From the NCBI RefSeq assembly GCF_022664455.2, contig NZ_JAKRKC020000001.1, forward strand, positions 5,337,001-5,401,000: DNA of 64,000 nt, in the 5' to 3' direction. Every line of letters begins with the position of its first letter. Positions within the stretch are counted from its first letter, which is position 1. Both the position numbers and the translations under genes were made by a program. Positions 40,570 through 49,762 of the stretch are shown here, in pieces. The notes beneath the pieces were generated by a model. That model was given only the letters and a program-made list of their open reading frames with translations, searched no databases and was not told the DNA's origin. The DNA comes from Actinomadura luzonensis (GTDB taxonomy: Bacteria; Actinomycetota; Actinomycetes; Streptosporangiales; Streptosporangiaceae).

Positions 40570-41967
40570 TCAGCGCCACAAATGCACCGGCAACCCCGAC
40601 AGGGCCAGCTCACGGTAACGGCGGACCAGGCGTTCGCGGTCGCCGCCGAAACGCTCCAGCGTCTCGCGCTGCCACACCGCGCCGGTGCGGCGCAGGCGCA
40701 CGCGCTGCTCCATGACCTCCAGCGCGCGGTCGGCGTCGCCGGGGGCCACCCCCGCGCCCAGCAGCCCGGCCCGCGCCTCGGGGAGCAGCCGCAGGACGAG
40801 GTCGGCGGCGTCGTGCTCGCCGTCCCAGCCCGGCCAGGACAGCTTGGCGTCCAGCCCGTGCATCGCGGCCCGGTAGAAGTTCTGGTACGCCTCGGCGAAG
40901 CGGTAGCCGGTGAGGTCCCGCTCGGCCTGCGAGAGGGTCAGCCCCAGGAGGAAGGCGGTGTTGGCGGCCATGTCGGCGCACGAGGGCCCGGCGGGCAGCG
41001 CCCGCATCTCGATGCGCAGGTGACCGCCGTCGGCGGGGTCGTAGACGGGCCGGTTCCACTGCCAGATCGTGCCCTGGTGCAGCCGCAGCTCGGGCACCTC
41101 GTGCGGCGCGGCGTCGTCGGTGAGGTCGGGCACGATCGGCTCGTAGTCCTCGACGTACCGCTCGAACAGCTCGATCGCGCCCTCGCGCACCCAGTCGGAG
41201 CCGAAGGTGACCCGGCCGTCGCGGCGCTCGGGCCGCGCCACGTCCCGGTCGTCGACCGCCTCCTCCATGAGCGCGATCCGGGTCTCCTCCCACTTGCGCG
41301 GGCCCAGGAAGATCGGCGAGTTGCCGCACGCCGCCAGCACCGGCCCGATGGCGAGCTGGGCGGCGTTGAACAGCCGGGCGAAGCGCTCCGGCGGCGTGCG
41401 GATGTGCACCTGCCAGGAGGTGTTGGCGCTCTCCAGGATGACGTCCTCGACCGACAGCTCCAGGTCGTCGATCTTCACGAGGAACGGCTCCAGCCGCAGC
41501 CGCCGCACTCCCCTGCTCATGGCCCGGTACCGGTTCTGGTCGCTCATCGCGCCCGCGGTGAAGTCCCCGGTCTCCAGCGTGGGCAGGATGCCGATGGGCA
41601 GCGCGCCGCCGCCCTCGACGGCGGCGTCCACCTTGGAGACGGTGTCCTGGACCTCGGCGCTCAGCAGCTCGAACGGCCTGCCCTCCAGCGTCGTGGGGGT
41701 GAGGTTCACCTCCAGGTTGTAGCGGCCCAGCTCCAGCACCACGCGCGGGTCGCCGAGCGCGTCGCGCGTCTCGCTGTTGCGCGGGAGCGGCCTGCCCCGC
41801 TCGTCGACGAGGAACAGCTCCAGCTCGGCGCCGATCGTCACGGGTCCCTGCCCGAAGCCGGGGGTGCCGAGCAGCTCGCGGAGGGTGCCGAGCTGCTCAC
41901 GGATGCGCTCGCCGAAGCGGGTGTACTCCTCCTCGGTGAAGCGCTCCTTGTCCAAGTCTTGTCCCAT
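40570..41967 (-). CDS. Glutamate-cysteine ligase family 2 (GCS2) protein
   Basis: About 465 aa. The GCS2 fold of YbdK/EgtA-type carboxylate-amine ligases is seen in TIGAELELFLVDERGRPLP, YNLEVNLTPTTLEGRPF, SANTSWQVHIRT and HLRIEMRALPAGPSCADMAANTAFLLGL. These enzymes couple glutamate to an amine or thiol with ATP. Neither the ergothioneine genes nor a mycothiol locus is beside it, so the product is unknown. GTG 41970 is an alternative start one codon upstream. Confidence 0.85.
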   Translation of the reverse strand: MGQDLDKERFTEEEYTRFGERIREQLGTLRELLGTPGFGQGPVTIGAELELFLVDERGRPLPRNSETRDALGDPRVVLELGRYNLEVNLTPTTLEGRPFELLSAEVQDTVSKVDAAVEGGGALPIGILPTLETGDFTAGAMSDQNRYRAMSRGVRRLRLEPFLVKIDDLELSVEDVILESANTSWQVHIRTPPERFARLFNAAQLAIGPVLAACGNSPIFLGPRKWEETRIALMEEAVDDRDVARPERRDGRVTFGSDWVREGAIELFERYVEDYEPIVPDLTDDAAPHEVPELRLHQGTIWQWNRPVYDPADGGHLRIEMRALPAGPSCADMAANTAFLLGLTLSQAERDLTGYRFAEAYQNFYRAAMHGLDAKLSWPGWDGEHDAADLVLRLLPEARAGLLGAGVAPGDADRALEVMEQRVRLRRTGAVWQRETLERFGGDRERLVRRYRELALSGLPVHLWR

Positions 41968-42030
41968 CACCCCTAACTGTCCCGCCCGCCGGATTCCACA
42001 CCTTCACCTGGCGCCCCCTAAGCTCATGAG

Positions 42031-43068
42031 ATGCGAGCGGTTGCGTTTGACGTCTTCGGGGGCGAGCTCGACGTGCGCGAGCTGCCCGACCCGGCCCCCG
42101 CCCCGCACGGCGCGGTCATCAGGGTCGAGGCGACGGGGCTGTGCCGGTCCGACTGGCACGGCTGGCAGGGCCACGACCCCGACATCAAGACGCTGCCCCA
42201 CGTGCCCGGGCACGAGTTCGCGGGGGTGGTCGAGGCCGTCGGCGCCGACGTGCGCGGCTGGCGGCCGGGGGCGCGGGTGACGGCGCCGTTCGTGTGCGCC
42301 TGCGGCACCTGCCCGTCCTGCGCGGCCGGCGAGCAGCAGGTGTGCGAGCGGCAGACGCAGCCGGGCTTCACCCACTGGGGCTCCTTCGCCGAGTACGTCG
42401 CCGTCGGCCACGCCGACGTCAACCTGGTCGCCGTCCCCGAGGACATGGCCTTCGCCACGGCGGCCGGGCTCGGCTGCCGCTTCGCCACCGCCTTCCGCGC
42501 GGTCGCGCAGGTGGGCGAGGTGCGGCCGGGCGAGTGGGTGGCGGTGCACGGCTGCGGCGGCGTCGGGCTGTCGGCCGTCATGATCGCGACGGCGGCCGGG
42601 GCGCGGGTGGTGGCGGTCGACGTCAGCGGCGACGCGCTGCGGCTGGCCGAGCTGGCCGGCGCCACGCACTTCGTCAACGCCTCGGCGGGCGACGCGGCGG
42701 CCCAGGTGCGCGAGCTGACCAGGGGCGGCGCGCACGTGTCGCTCGACGCGCTGGGCAGCCCGCAGACCTGCGCGGCCTCGGTCGAGAGCCTGCGCCGCCG
42801 GGGCCGGCACGTGCAGGTGGGCCTGCTGCCGGGCGGGCCGACGCCGGTGCCGATGGGCCGCGTGATCGGTCACGAGCTGCGGCTGCTGGGCAGCCACGGC
42901 ATGGCCGCGCACGCCTACCCGGGCATGCTGGAGCTGATCAGGGCCGGCGTGCTGCACCCCGACCAGCTCGTCACCAGGACCATCGGGCTGGCCGAGGCGG
43001 GCAAGGCGCTCGCCGCGATCGGCTCGGTGCCGGGCGTGACCATCGTCACTCCTCGAGCGCCACTTTGA
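42031..43068 (+). CDS. Zinc-dependent alcohol dehydrogenase (MDR family)
   Basis: 345 aa. Catalytic zinc ligands: Cys in ATGLCRSDWHGW and the HVPGHEFAGVVEAVG His-Glu pair. Structural zinc site CACGTCPSCAAGEQQVC has four Cys. The NAD(P) loop is VAVHGCGGVGLSAVMIA. Divergent from the GCS2 gene; its last 23 bp overlap the end of the carboxymuconolactone-decarboxylase-like gene, tail to tail. Substrate unknown. Confidence 0.9.
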   Translation: MRAVAFDVFGGELDVRELPDPAPAPHGAVIRVEATGLCRSDWHGWQGHDPDIKTLPHVPGHEFAGVVEAVGADVRGWRPGARVTAPFVCACGTCPSCAAGEQQVCERQTQPGFTHWGSFAEYVAVGHADVNLVAVPEDMAFATAAGLGCRFATAFRAVAQVGEVRPGEWVAVHGCGGVGLSAVMIATAAGARVVAVDVSGDALRLAELAGATHFVNASAGDAAAQVRELTRGGAHVSLDALGSPQTCAASVESLRRRGRHVQVGLLPGGPTPVPMGRVIGHELRLLGSHGMAAHAYPGMLELIRAGVLHPDQLVTRTIGLAEAGKALAAIGSVPGVTIVTPRAPL

Positions 43069-43534
43069 GCGTGCGCAGCACCAGCGCCAGCATCCGGTAG
43101 TGGGCGACCAGCATGACCAGCTCGATCCGGCCCGGCTCGTCGTAGCGGTCGCAGAGCGCGGCCCAGGTGGCGTCGGTGAGATCGCCGCCGTAGTGGAGGT
43201 CGTCGGCGACCTGGAGCACGAGGCGGTCCTCGACCGGCCAGAGCGCGTCGAGGCGGCGCACCGAGTCGATCTCCAGGTCGGTGAGGCCCGCCTCGCGGGC
43301 GATGCGGGTGTGGTGGGCCCACTCGTAGGTGCTGCGGCTGTGGTAGGCCGTGCGCAGGATGGCCAGCTCGCGGTCGCGGGCCGGCAGCGTGCCGTCGAGC
43401 AGCGCGCCGCCGAAGCCGAGCCAGGCCCGGTAGAGCGCCGGATGACGGGCCAGGGTGGCGAAGACGTTGTAAGGGTTGGCCTTGATGAAGTCGTCCCACT
43501 CCTCAGGGGGAAGAGGCCGCACGCGGGGTTTCAT
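43046..43534 (-). CDS. Carboxymuconolactone decarboxylase (CMD/AhpD-like) family protein
   Basis: 162 aa. RDRELAILRTAYHSRSTYEWAHHTRIAREAGLT is the CMD family core; Glu and His are present but the AhpD CxxC redox pair is not, so it is not a peroxidase partner. The family includes gamma-carboxymuconolactone decarboxylases and many unassigned proteins. The gene overlaps the alcohol dehydrogenase tail by 23 bp. Confidence 0.87.
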   Translation of the reverse strand: MKPRVRPLPPEEWDDFIKANPYNVFATLARHPALYRAWLGFGGALLDGTLPARDRELAILRTAYHSRSTYEWAHHTRIAREAGLTDLEIDSVRRLDALWPVEDRLVLQVADDLHYGGDLTDATWAALCDRYDEPGRIELVMLVAHYRMLALVLRTLKVALEE

Positions 43535-43582
43535 GCTCGCAGCATCTCCCGAATTCGGGGTTAGTTGGTAGAACGGAAGGAC

Positions 43583-43652
43583 CCCCTCAATCGATTGACC
43601 GTTTTATCCAGGACACTTTTCACGATCCGGTCAATACGTCAGGATTGAGGGG
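43583..43652. promoter_or_regulatory. Nested inverted repeats upstream of the response regulator
   Basis: Outer arms CCCCTCAATC (43583-43592) and GATTGAGGGG (43643-43652) are perfect complements; inner arms TTGACCG (43595-43601) and CGGTCAA (43628-43634) also. They enclose a 26-bp AT-rich core and end 43 bp before the response regulator start. TTGACC could be a -35 element. A regulator-binding site, perhaps of the response regulator itself, is likely. Confidence 0.6.
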
Positions 43653-43695
43653 CCCGCAAACGTCGTGTAAGCCCGGCCGACCGCAAGGACGCACG

Positions 43696-44301
43696 GTGAT
43701 TCGAACGTTGCTCGCAGAGGACATGAACCTGGTACGAGGGGCGCTCGTGGCCCTGCTGGCCTATGAGGAGGACATCGAGGTCGTCGCCGAGGTCGACAGG
43801 GGCGACCGCATCATGGCCGCCGCCCGGGCCTGCAAACCGGACGTCGCGGTGCTCGACATCGCGCTGCCCGGCAAGGACGGGCTCGCCGCGGCGGGCGAGC
43901 TGCACGAGAAGATGCCCGAGTGCGGGGTGCTCATCCTGACCGGCGTGGGCACGCCGGGGCTGCTGAAGCGGGCGCTCGACGTGCACGTGCGGGGCTTCAT
44001 GGCCAAGGACTCGCCGCCGGGCCGGCTGGCCGACGGCATCAGGCGGGTGGCCGACGGCGAGCGGGTCATCGACTCCGAGCTGGCCATCGCGGCCATGCGC
44101 CCGGCGGACGCGCCGCTGACGCAGCGCGAGCTGGACGTCATCGGCGCGGCGGCCGACGGGGCCTCGATCGGGGAGATCGCCGCCACGCTGTTCCTGGCCG
44201 AGGGGACGGTGCGCAACTACCTGTCCAGGACGACGGCCAAGCTGGGGGCGCGCAGCAGGATCGACGCCATCCGGATCGCCAGGGAGTCCGGCTGGATCTG
44301 A
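43696..44301 (+). CDS. NarL/LuxR-type response regulator of the lanthipeptide cluster (RamR-like)
   Basis: 201 aa from GTG 43696 with AAGGA upstream. Receiver domain: acidic pair (LLAEDMNLVRGALVALL), phospho-acceptor Asp in VAVLDIALPGKDG, and Lys in FMAKDSPPG. C-terminal LuxR HTH: LTQRELDVIGAAADGASIGEIAATLFLAEGTVRNYLSRTTAKLGARSRIDAIRIARESGWI. RamR, the activator of the SapB locus in Streptomyces, has the same size and layout. Convergent with the peptidase gene, with 14 bp between the stops. The kinase at the other end of the cluster is a candidate partner. Confidence 0.87.
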   Translation: MIRTLLAEDMNLVRGALVALLAYEEDIEVVAEVDRGDRIMAAARACKPDVAVLDIALPGKDGLAAAGELHEKMPECGVLILTGVGTPGLLKRALDVHVRGFMAKDSPPGRLADGIRRVADGERVIDSELAIAAMRPADAPLTQRELDVIGAAADGASIGEIAATLFLAEGTVRNYLSRTTAKLGARSRIDAIRIARESGWI

Positions 44302-44315
44302 TCCGGCCCGCGCGG

Positions 44316-46283
44316 TCAGACGGTGAGACCGGTGCCGTGCGCGAGGAAGGCGAGGACGTCGGCCGCCAGCCGGATCGACCGGCTGGCCGCCCGCGCCCCG
44401 TGGCCCACGTCCGGCTCGTGCCGGAGCAGCACCGGCCGGTTCCCGCCGGCCGCCCGCTGCATGGCGGCGCACATCTTGCGGGCGTGCAGCGGGTCCACCC
44501 GGGTGTCGGCGGCCGAGACGGTGAACAGCGTCGCCGGGTAGCCGGCGCCCTTCCTGACGTTGTGGTAAGGCGAGTAGCGGAGCAGCCAGGCGAGGTGCTC
44601 GGGGTCGTCCGGGTCGCCGTACTCGCCGGTCCAGGTGGGGCCGAGGCCGCTGAGGTGGTAGCGGGCCATGTCGAGCAGCCCCGCCGAGCACACGGCGGCG
44701 GCGAACAGGTCGGGCCGCTGGGTGAGGGCGGCGCCGACGAGCAGGCCGCCGTTCGACTCGCCGCAGATGCCGAGCCGGCGGGGCGTGGTCCAGCCGTCGG
44801 CGATCAGCTTCTCCGCGGCGGCGGCGAAGTCGTCGAAGACGTTCTGCTTGCGCTCCAGCATGCCGTCCCGGTGCCAGGACTCGCCCTCCTCGCCGCCGCC
44901 CCGCAGGTTCGCGATCGCCAGCACGCCGCCCGCCTCGACCCAGGCCATGGAGTCGGCGGCGTAGCCGGGCATGAGGGGGATGCCGAAGCCGCCGTAGCCG
45001 TTGAGTATCGCCGGGCGCGGCCGGCCGTCCGAGGGGCGGGCCACGACGACCATGCGGATGGGCGTGCCGTCGGCGGAGGCGCAGGTGACGTGGTGGCTGC
45101 GCACGTCGGGGAGCGCGACCCGGCCGGGGGCGGCCGACCACAGGCCGGTCTCGCCGGTGCGGGCGTCGTAGCGCCAGACCTCGGCGGGCGTGACGGCGTC
45201 GGTGTAGGCGAACCACACCTCCGAGCCGCCCTCGGGGCGTGAGGTGAGCGAGGCGATCGAGCCGCGGCCGGGCAGCGGCACCTCCCCCAGCCGCTCGCCG
45301 GTGCGGGCGTGGTGCACGACGATCTCGCCGACCGCGTGCCGGGTGCGGCACAGCACCAGCCGGTCGCCGTCCAGCACGGTGAAGGCGCCGAGCACCGCCT
45401 CCGGGTCCTCGGGGACCAGCTCGCGCCAGGCGGCGGGCCGGGCCGGGTCGGCCACGCACAGCCGGCGGCGGGGCGCGTCGCGGTCGGTGAGCAGGTAGAG
45501 GCGGCCGTCGGCGGCCACGGCGCCGGCGGTGCGGGCGTGCGCGGCCTCCTGGACCGGCCGCGGGCGCAGGTCGGCCGGGTCGCGGCCGGCGAGGTCGGCC
45601 AGCCAGAGCGAGTTGCCGGTCTGGCCGCCGGCCGAGACGATCAGCCAGCGGCCGTCGGGGGTGATCTGCACGCCGTACGAGACCGGGCCGGCCCGCAGCA
45701 CCGGCACGTCGCGGGGGTCGCCGAGCCGGTGCAGGCAGACGCCCTCGTGGAAGCGCACGTAGTAGAACGCCCGGCCGCCGGGCAGCCAGGCGACCGGCGA
45801 GTAGCGGCAGCCGCCGATCGGGCCGTCCACGACGGCGCCGGTGTCGACGTCGCGGACGTACAGGTCGGCGCGCTCGTCCCCGCTGCGCGAGAGCTGGTAG
45901 GCCAGCAGCCGGCCCTCCTGGTCGGGCTGCCAGTCGTCGAGCGTGGTCAGGCCGGTCGGGTCGAGCTCCATGGGGTCGAGCAGGGGGCGGTCGTCGCAGT
46001 AGAGGACGGGGTGCTCCTGCGAGGTGGACTGGCGCAGGTGGAAGCGCCGCCGGCCGCGCCACACCGGGGGCGTGACCAGGCCGGTGACGCTCATCTCGGT
46101 GAGGCGGGCGCGGAAGTGCTCGCGGAGCGGCAGCCGGCGGGCGTAGTCCTGCCAGAGCCGGTCCTGGGCGGCGAGCCAGGCGCGGGTGCGGGGGTCGCCG
46201 GGGTCCTCCAGCCAGCGGTACGGGTCGTCCGTGCCGGGGAGGGGGACGCGTTCGGCGGGCGGGTAGCTGTCTGGAAATTTCAT
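44316..46283 (-). CDS. Prolyl oligopeptidase (S9A), probable lanthipeptide leader protease
   Basis: 655 aa from ATG 46283, overlapping the preceding ABC gene by ATGA. The N-terminal propeller starts with the S9A hallmark DPYRWLEDPGDPRTRAWLAAQD; the hydrolase domain has GYGGFGIPL, ANLRGGGEEGESWH and the nucleophile in GESNGGLLVGAALTQRPDLF, with Asp in SAADTRVDPLHARKM and His in PDVGHGA. No signal peptide, so it acts in the cytoplasm or after export. In class III lanthipeptide clusters (flavipeptin FlaP) such enzymes cut the leader. Last gene of the operon. Confidence 0.9.
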   Translation of the reverse strand: MKFPDSYPPAERVPLPGTDDPYRWLEDPGDPRTRAWLAAQDRLWQDYARRLPLREHFRARLTEMSVTGLVTPPVWRGRRRFHLRQSTSQEHPVLYCDDRPLLDPMELDPTGLTTLDDWQPDQEGRLLAYQLSRSGDERADLYVRDVDTGAVVDGPIGGCRYSPVAWLPGGRAFYYVRFHEGVCLHRLGDPRDVPVLRAGPVSYGVQITPDGRWLIVSAGGQTGNSLWLADLAGRDPADLRPRPVQEAAHARTAGAVAADGRLYLLTDRDAPRRRLCVADPARPAAWRELVPEDPEAVLGAFTVLDGDRLVLCRTRHAVGEIVVHHARTGERLGEVPLPGRGSIASLTSRPEGGSEVWFAYTDAVTPAEVWRYDARTGETGLWSAAPGRVALPDVRSHHVTCASADGTPIRMVVVARPSDGRPRPAILNGYGGFGIPLMPGYAADSMAWVEAGGVLAIANLRGGGEEGESWHRDGMLERKQNVFDDFAAAAEKLIADGWTTPRRLGICGESNGGLLVGAALTQRPDLFAAAVCSAGLLDMARYHLSGLGPTWTGEYGDPDDPEHLAWLLRYSPYHNVRKGAGYPATLFTVSAADTRVDPLHARKMCAAMQRAAGGNRPVLLRHEPDVGHGARAASRSIRLAADVLAFLAHGTGLTV

Positions 46284-47960
46284 GACACGGGCTCCGGGTG
46301 CCAGTGGCCGGCCAGGTCCGCGTACAACGGGGAGGCCTCGACCAGCGCGTCGTGGGTGCCGATCAGGGTCCGGCCGCCGTCCATGAGCAGGATGCGGCGG
46401 GCGCGCAGCGCCGAGGTGAGGCGGTGCGCGATCACGATGAGGGTGCCGCCGCGGGCGGCGAAGGCGCGCTCCGCGCGCGCCTCGGCGGCGGGGTCCAGGT
46501 GGCAGGTGGCCTCGTCCAGGATGACCAGCGGAGCGGGGCTGAGGTGGGCGCGGACCAGCGCGAGGAGCTGCCGCTGCCCGGCCGACAGCGCGGCCGGGTC
46601 GAGCTCGGCCCGGCAGCCGCCGAGCGCGTCCACCAGCTCGCGGGCGCCGACGGCCGCGACGGAGGCGTCCACCTCGGCGGGCGTGGCGGACGGGCGCAGG
46701 TAGGCGAGGTTCTCCATGACGGTGCCGCGGAAGACGTAGGCCTCCTGCGGGATCAGGACGCGGGCGGCGGGCTCGGCCAGCCCGGCCGGGACGCCGCCGA
46801 TCAGCACCTCGCCCGCGTCCGGCCGCAGCAGGCCGCTGAGCAGCAGCGCGAGCGTCGACTTGCCGGCGCCGCTCGGGCCGACGACCCCCAGGTGGTCGCC
46901 CTCGGGGACGGTCAGGTCCAGCCCGTCGAGCACCGGGGCCGAGCGCGGGCCGTAGGAGAACGCGGCGCCGCGCACCACGACCCCGCCGCCGGCCGGGCGC
47001 ACCCGCTCCGGCTCGGGTCCCGGCGGCGGCGCGGCGGCGGCGATGCGGCAGCGCGGCGGCCAGCCGGACGCCGCTGACGCCGAGCCCCTGCACGAGGCCG
47101 CTGAGCGCGGGCGCGAGCGACTGCGTGACGTAGGCCAGCGCCCCGACCACCACGCCCGCCCCCGCCCCGGACGACAGCAGCCACGGCGTGCCGGCGAGCA
47201 GCAGCAGCACCGGCAGCCACGAGCCGGCGGCCAGCGACGCCGTGCGCACGCCGGTCACCCGGGCCAGGGCGCGGGCGGCGGCGGCCTGCTCGCGGACCCG
47301 GCCGTCCAGCCGCTCGGCCACGCGGTCCTGCAGCCCGCACGCCTCGATGTCGCGCAGGCCGCCCGCCGCCGCGGTCATCTCCTCGGCCAGCCGCTCGTCG
47401 GCCAGCAGGAACGCCCGCTGCCGCCGGGCCAGCGCGGGCAGCGAGACCAGGAACAGGGCCAGCCCCAGCACGAACGGCGGCAGCACCAGCACCAGCGTCC
47501 GCGGGGCCAGGGTCAGCAGCCCGAGCACCACGCTGACCACGGTGAACGCGAACCCGCGCACGGTCGTGACCACGGCGGCGAAGGCGTCCCTGGCCAGCTC
47601 CACCTGGAGCCCGGCGCGGGCCACGGCCGCGCTGCCGTCGCCCGCCGCCGGCCCGCGCCGCAGCGCGCCGCCGACGACGTGCGCGAGCAGGTCGTCGCGG
47701 AACGGCTCGGCCACGGCGGCGACGGCCAGCACCACGCGCTTGGCGGCCAGGGCGGCGGCCAGCCAGGTCAGGCCGAGGCCGGCGAGCCAGGCGAGGCCGG
47801 TGAGGGGGGCGCCGGCGGCGAAGCCGTCCTCGATGGCGCGGGCGACGGCGTGGCCGATGAGGAAGGCGGGGGCGGCCTCCAGCAGCGACCACAGGGCGAT
47901 GCGGGCCAGGGCGCGCGGGTCGCGCCGCAGCGCCCGCCAGAAGCCGGGGGGCGGGGTCAT
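46280..47960 (-). pseudogene. ABC exporter 2 of the lanthipeptide cluster, frameshifted
   Basis: From ATG 47960 (coupled by ATGA to the first exporter) a six-helix membrane domain is read (FWRALRRDPRALARIALW ... VSGVRLAAAL). Then the frame goes off. The ATPase domain continues in another frame: GPSGAGKST, IPQEAYVFRGTVMENLAYL, LSAGQRQLLALVRA and VILDEATCHLD. One extra base at the GG at 47047-47048 explains it: removing one restores AALRIAAAAPPPGPEPER and joins the domains. So this is an assembly error or a genuine one-base frameshift; otherwise all ABC motifs are intact. Confidence 0.75.
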
Positions 47961-49669
47961 CGCGCCCTCCCGGACACCGCGTCGGGCAGCGGCGGTGCGG
48001 GGTCCTGCTGGTGGGCGTCCTGGAAGACGGCGCGGTAGGACGGTTCGCGCCACAGGACGTCGTGCGGCCCCACGGCGCGCACCCGTCCGCCGTCCAGCCA
48101 GACCACCTGGTCGGCGCGGGCGGCGGTGGCGGGCCGGTGGGCGGCGATGAGCCGGGTCCGGCCGCGCGGGTCGGCGGTGAGGGCGTGCGCGACCTGCCGT
48201 TCCGTGACGGTGTCGAGGCTGGAGGTGGCGTCGTCGAGCACCAGCACCCGCTCCCCCTGGGCGAAGGCGCGGGCCAGGCCGAGCCGCTGCCGTTCGCCGC
48301 CGGACATGGGAGCCTCGCGGAGCGGCGTGGCGTAGCCCTGGGGCAGGCGTTCGACGAAGGCCGCCGCGCACGCCGCCTCCGCGGCCTCGGCGACCGCGCC
48401 GGGGGGCGCGCCGCCGCCGACGGCTTCGGCGATCGTGTCGCCGACCAGCACCGGGCGTTCGAAGGCGTAGCCGACGGCCCGGCGCAGCTCCGCGCGGGAC
48501 AGCTCGGGCAGCGCGACCCCGTCCAGCAGGACGGTGCCGCGCTCGGGGTCGGCCAGCCGCCCGGCGAGCGCGGCCAGCAGCGACTTCCCGGCCCCGGACC
48601 GGCCCACGACGGCCGTCACGGACCCGCCGGGCAGCGTCAGATCGCCGACGCTCAGCCCGTTGGCCGCGACGCCGCGGAACTCGACGGTCCCGTCGCCGGG
48701 CGGCAGGGCGCGCTCGCCGTGCGCGGCCGGGGTGAGGGACAGGACCTCCGCGACGCGGGCCGCGGCCGCCCTGGCCCTGGCCAGGCCGCCGACGTGGCCG
48801 AGCGCGGTGCTGAGCGCGGCGCCGAGGACGGCGTAGCGGGCGGCCGCGTACAGCTCGCCGACCGTGATCCGGCCGGCGGCGAGCATGAGCCCGCCGGCGG
48901 CCAGCACGGCGACCTCCAGCAGCGGCACGACCAGCCCGGCCCGGACGGCGGCGGAGGCGTTGGCGCGCCACAGCTCCATGCCGTGCGCACGCAGCCGGTC
49001 GAGCGGGGCGAGCACCCGCCGCGTCTCCTGCCCGGCGGTGCCGGCGGCGGCGATGGTGCGGGCGCCGTCCAGCGCGGCGACGAGCCGGGCGGCGATCTCG
49101 CCCTGGACCTCCTGGTAGCCGCCGGAGATCGAGGTCGTGGCGCGCAGGAAGGCGCGCAGCACGAAGAGGATGGCCACGACGCCCAGCCCGAGCGTCAGCG
49201 TCAGGAGGGGGTCGATGAGGGTGAGCGCGACCAGCGCGCCCGCGGTGGGCACGAGGAGCGCGAGCGCGCTGGTCAGGGTCTCCGGGGCGCGTCCGGTCTC
49301 CTCGGTGTTGAGGCCTGCCCGGGTGACGAGCTCGCCGGCCGGGAAGCGGCGGGTGGCCGGGTGCCCGGTGCCGAGGACGTGCCGCAGCACGCCGAGCCGG
49401 AGGCCGGCGGCGGCCTGGGCGCAGCTCGCGCCGCGGGCCCAGACGCCGAGACTCTCGCAGAGCAGGACGGCGGCCACGGCGCCGGCGCAGAGGGACAGCC
49501 AGCGGGCGCCTCCGGCGCCGCCGGCGACGAGGACGTCCAGGGTGCGGCCGATGACGTACGGGACCGCCAGCTCGGCGGCCGCTCCCGCGACCGCGGTGAC
49601 GGTGAGCACGGCCGGCCACGCTCCGCCGCGCCGCAGCGTGCCGAGCACGAGCCGGTCTCCTGCCTGCAC
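47957..49669 (-). CDS. ABC exporter 1 of the lanthipeptide cluster
   Basis: 570 aa half-transporter: six helices, then Walker A VVGRSGAGKSLLAAL, signature MSGGERQRLGLARAFA and Walker B RVLVLDDATSSLD. GTG 49669 is preceded by GGGAGG. With the second half-transporter it should form a RamA/RamB-type heterodimer exporting the modified peptide. No C39 peptidase domain is fused, in line with a separate leader protease. A strong hairpin separates it from the precursor gene. Confidence 0.9.
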   Translation of the reverse strand: MQAGDRLVLGTLRRGGAWPAVLTVTAVAGAAAELAVPYVIGRTLDVLVAGGAGGARWLSLCAGAVAAVLLCESLGVWARGASCAQAAAGLRLGVLRHVLGTGHPATRRFPAGELVTRAGLNTEETGRAPETLTSALALLVPTAGALVALTLIDPLLTLTLGLGVVAILFVLRAFLRATTSISGGYQEVQGEIAARLVAALDGARTIAAAGTAGQETRRVLAPLDRLRAHGMELWRANASAAVRAGLVVPLLEVAVLAAGGLMLAAGRITVGELYAAARYAVLGAALSTALGHVGGLARARAAAARVAEVLSLTPAAHGERALPPGDGTVEFRGVAANGLSVGDLTLPGGSVTAVVGRSGAGKSLLAALAGRLADPERGTVLLDGVALPELSRAELRRAVGYAFERPVLVGDTIAEAVGGGAPPGAVAEAAEAACAAAFVERLPQGYATPLREAPMSGGERQRLGLARAFAQGERVLVLDDATSSLDTVTERQVAHALTADPRGRTRLIAAHRPATAARADQVVWLDGGRVRAVGPHDVLWREPSYRAVFQDAHQQDPAPPLPDAVSGRAR

Positions 49670-49712
49670 CGCGGGCCTCCCGTGTCGTACGGATGGGGGG
49701 TCGTGCCATGGC

Positions 49713-49747
49713 GGGTCCCCGCGCCTCCACGAACGGCGCGGGGACCC
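49713..49747 (-). terminator. Strong hairpin between precursor and exporter genes
   Basis: GGGTCCCCGCGC (49713-49724) pairs perfectly with GCGCGGGGACCC (49736-49747) around an 11-nt loop. It lies 55 bp after the precursor stop. It probably stops most transcripts and protects the 3' end, so that precursor mRNA exceeds exporter mRNA. Confidence 0.7.
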
Positions 49748-49762
49748 GATGTCGTCCGGGGG

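Noticed and set aside
44316..49730. A single open frame of about 1800 codons spanning the peptidase and both exporters
   Set aside because: Only the peptidase part and the membrane half of exporter 2 read as real protein; the rest is a stop-poor shadow frame of exporter 1 and of the ATPase domain, caused by high GC and a one-base shift.
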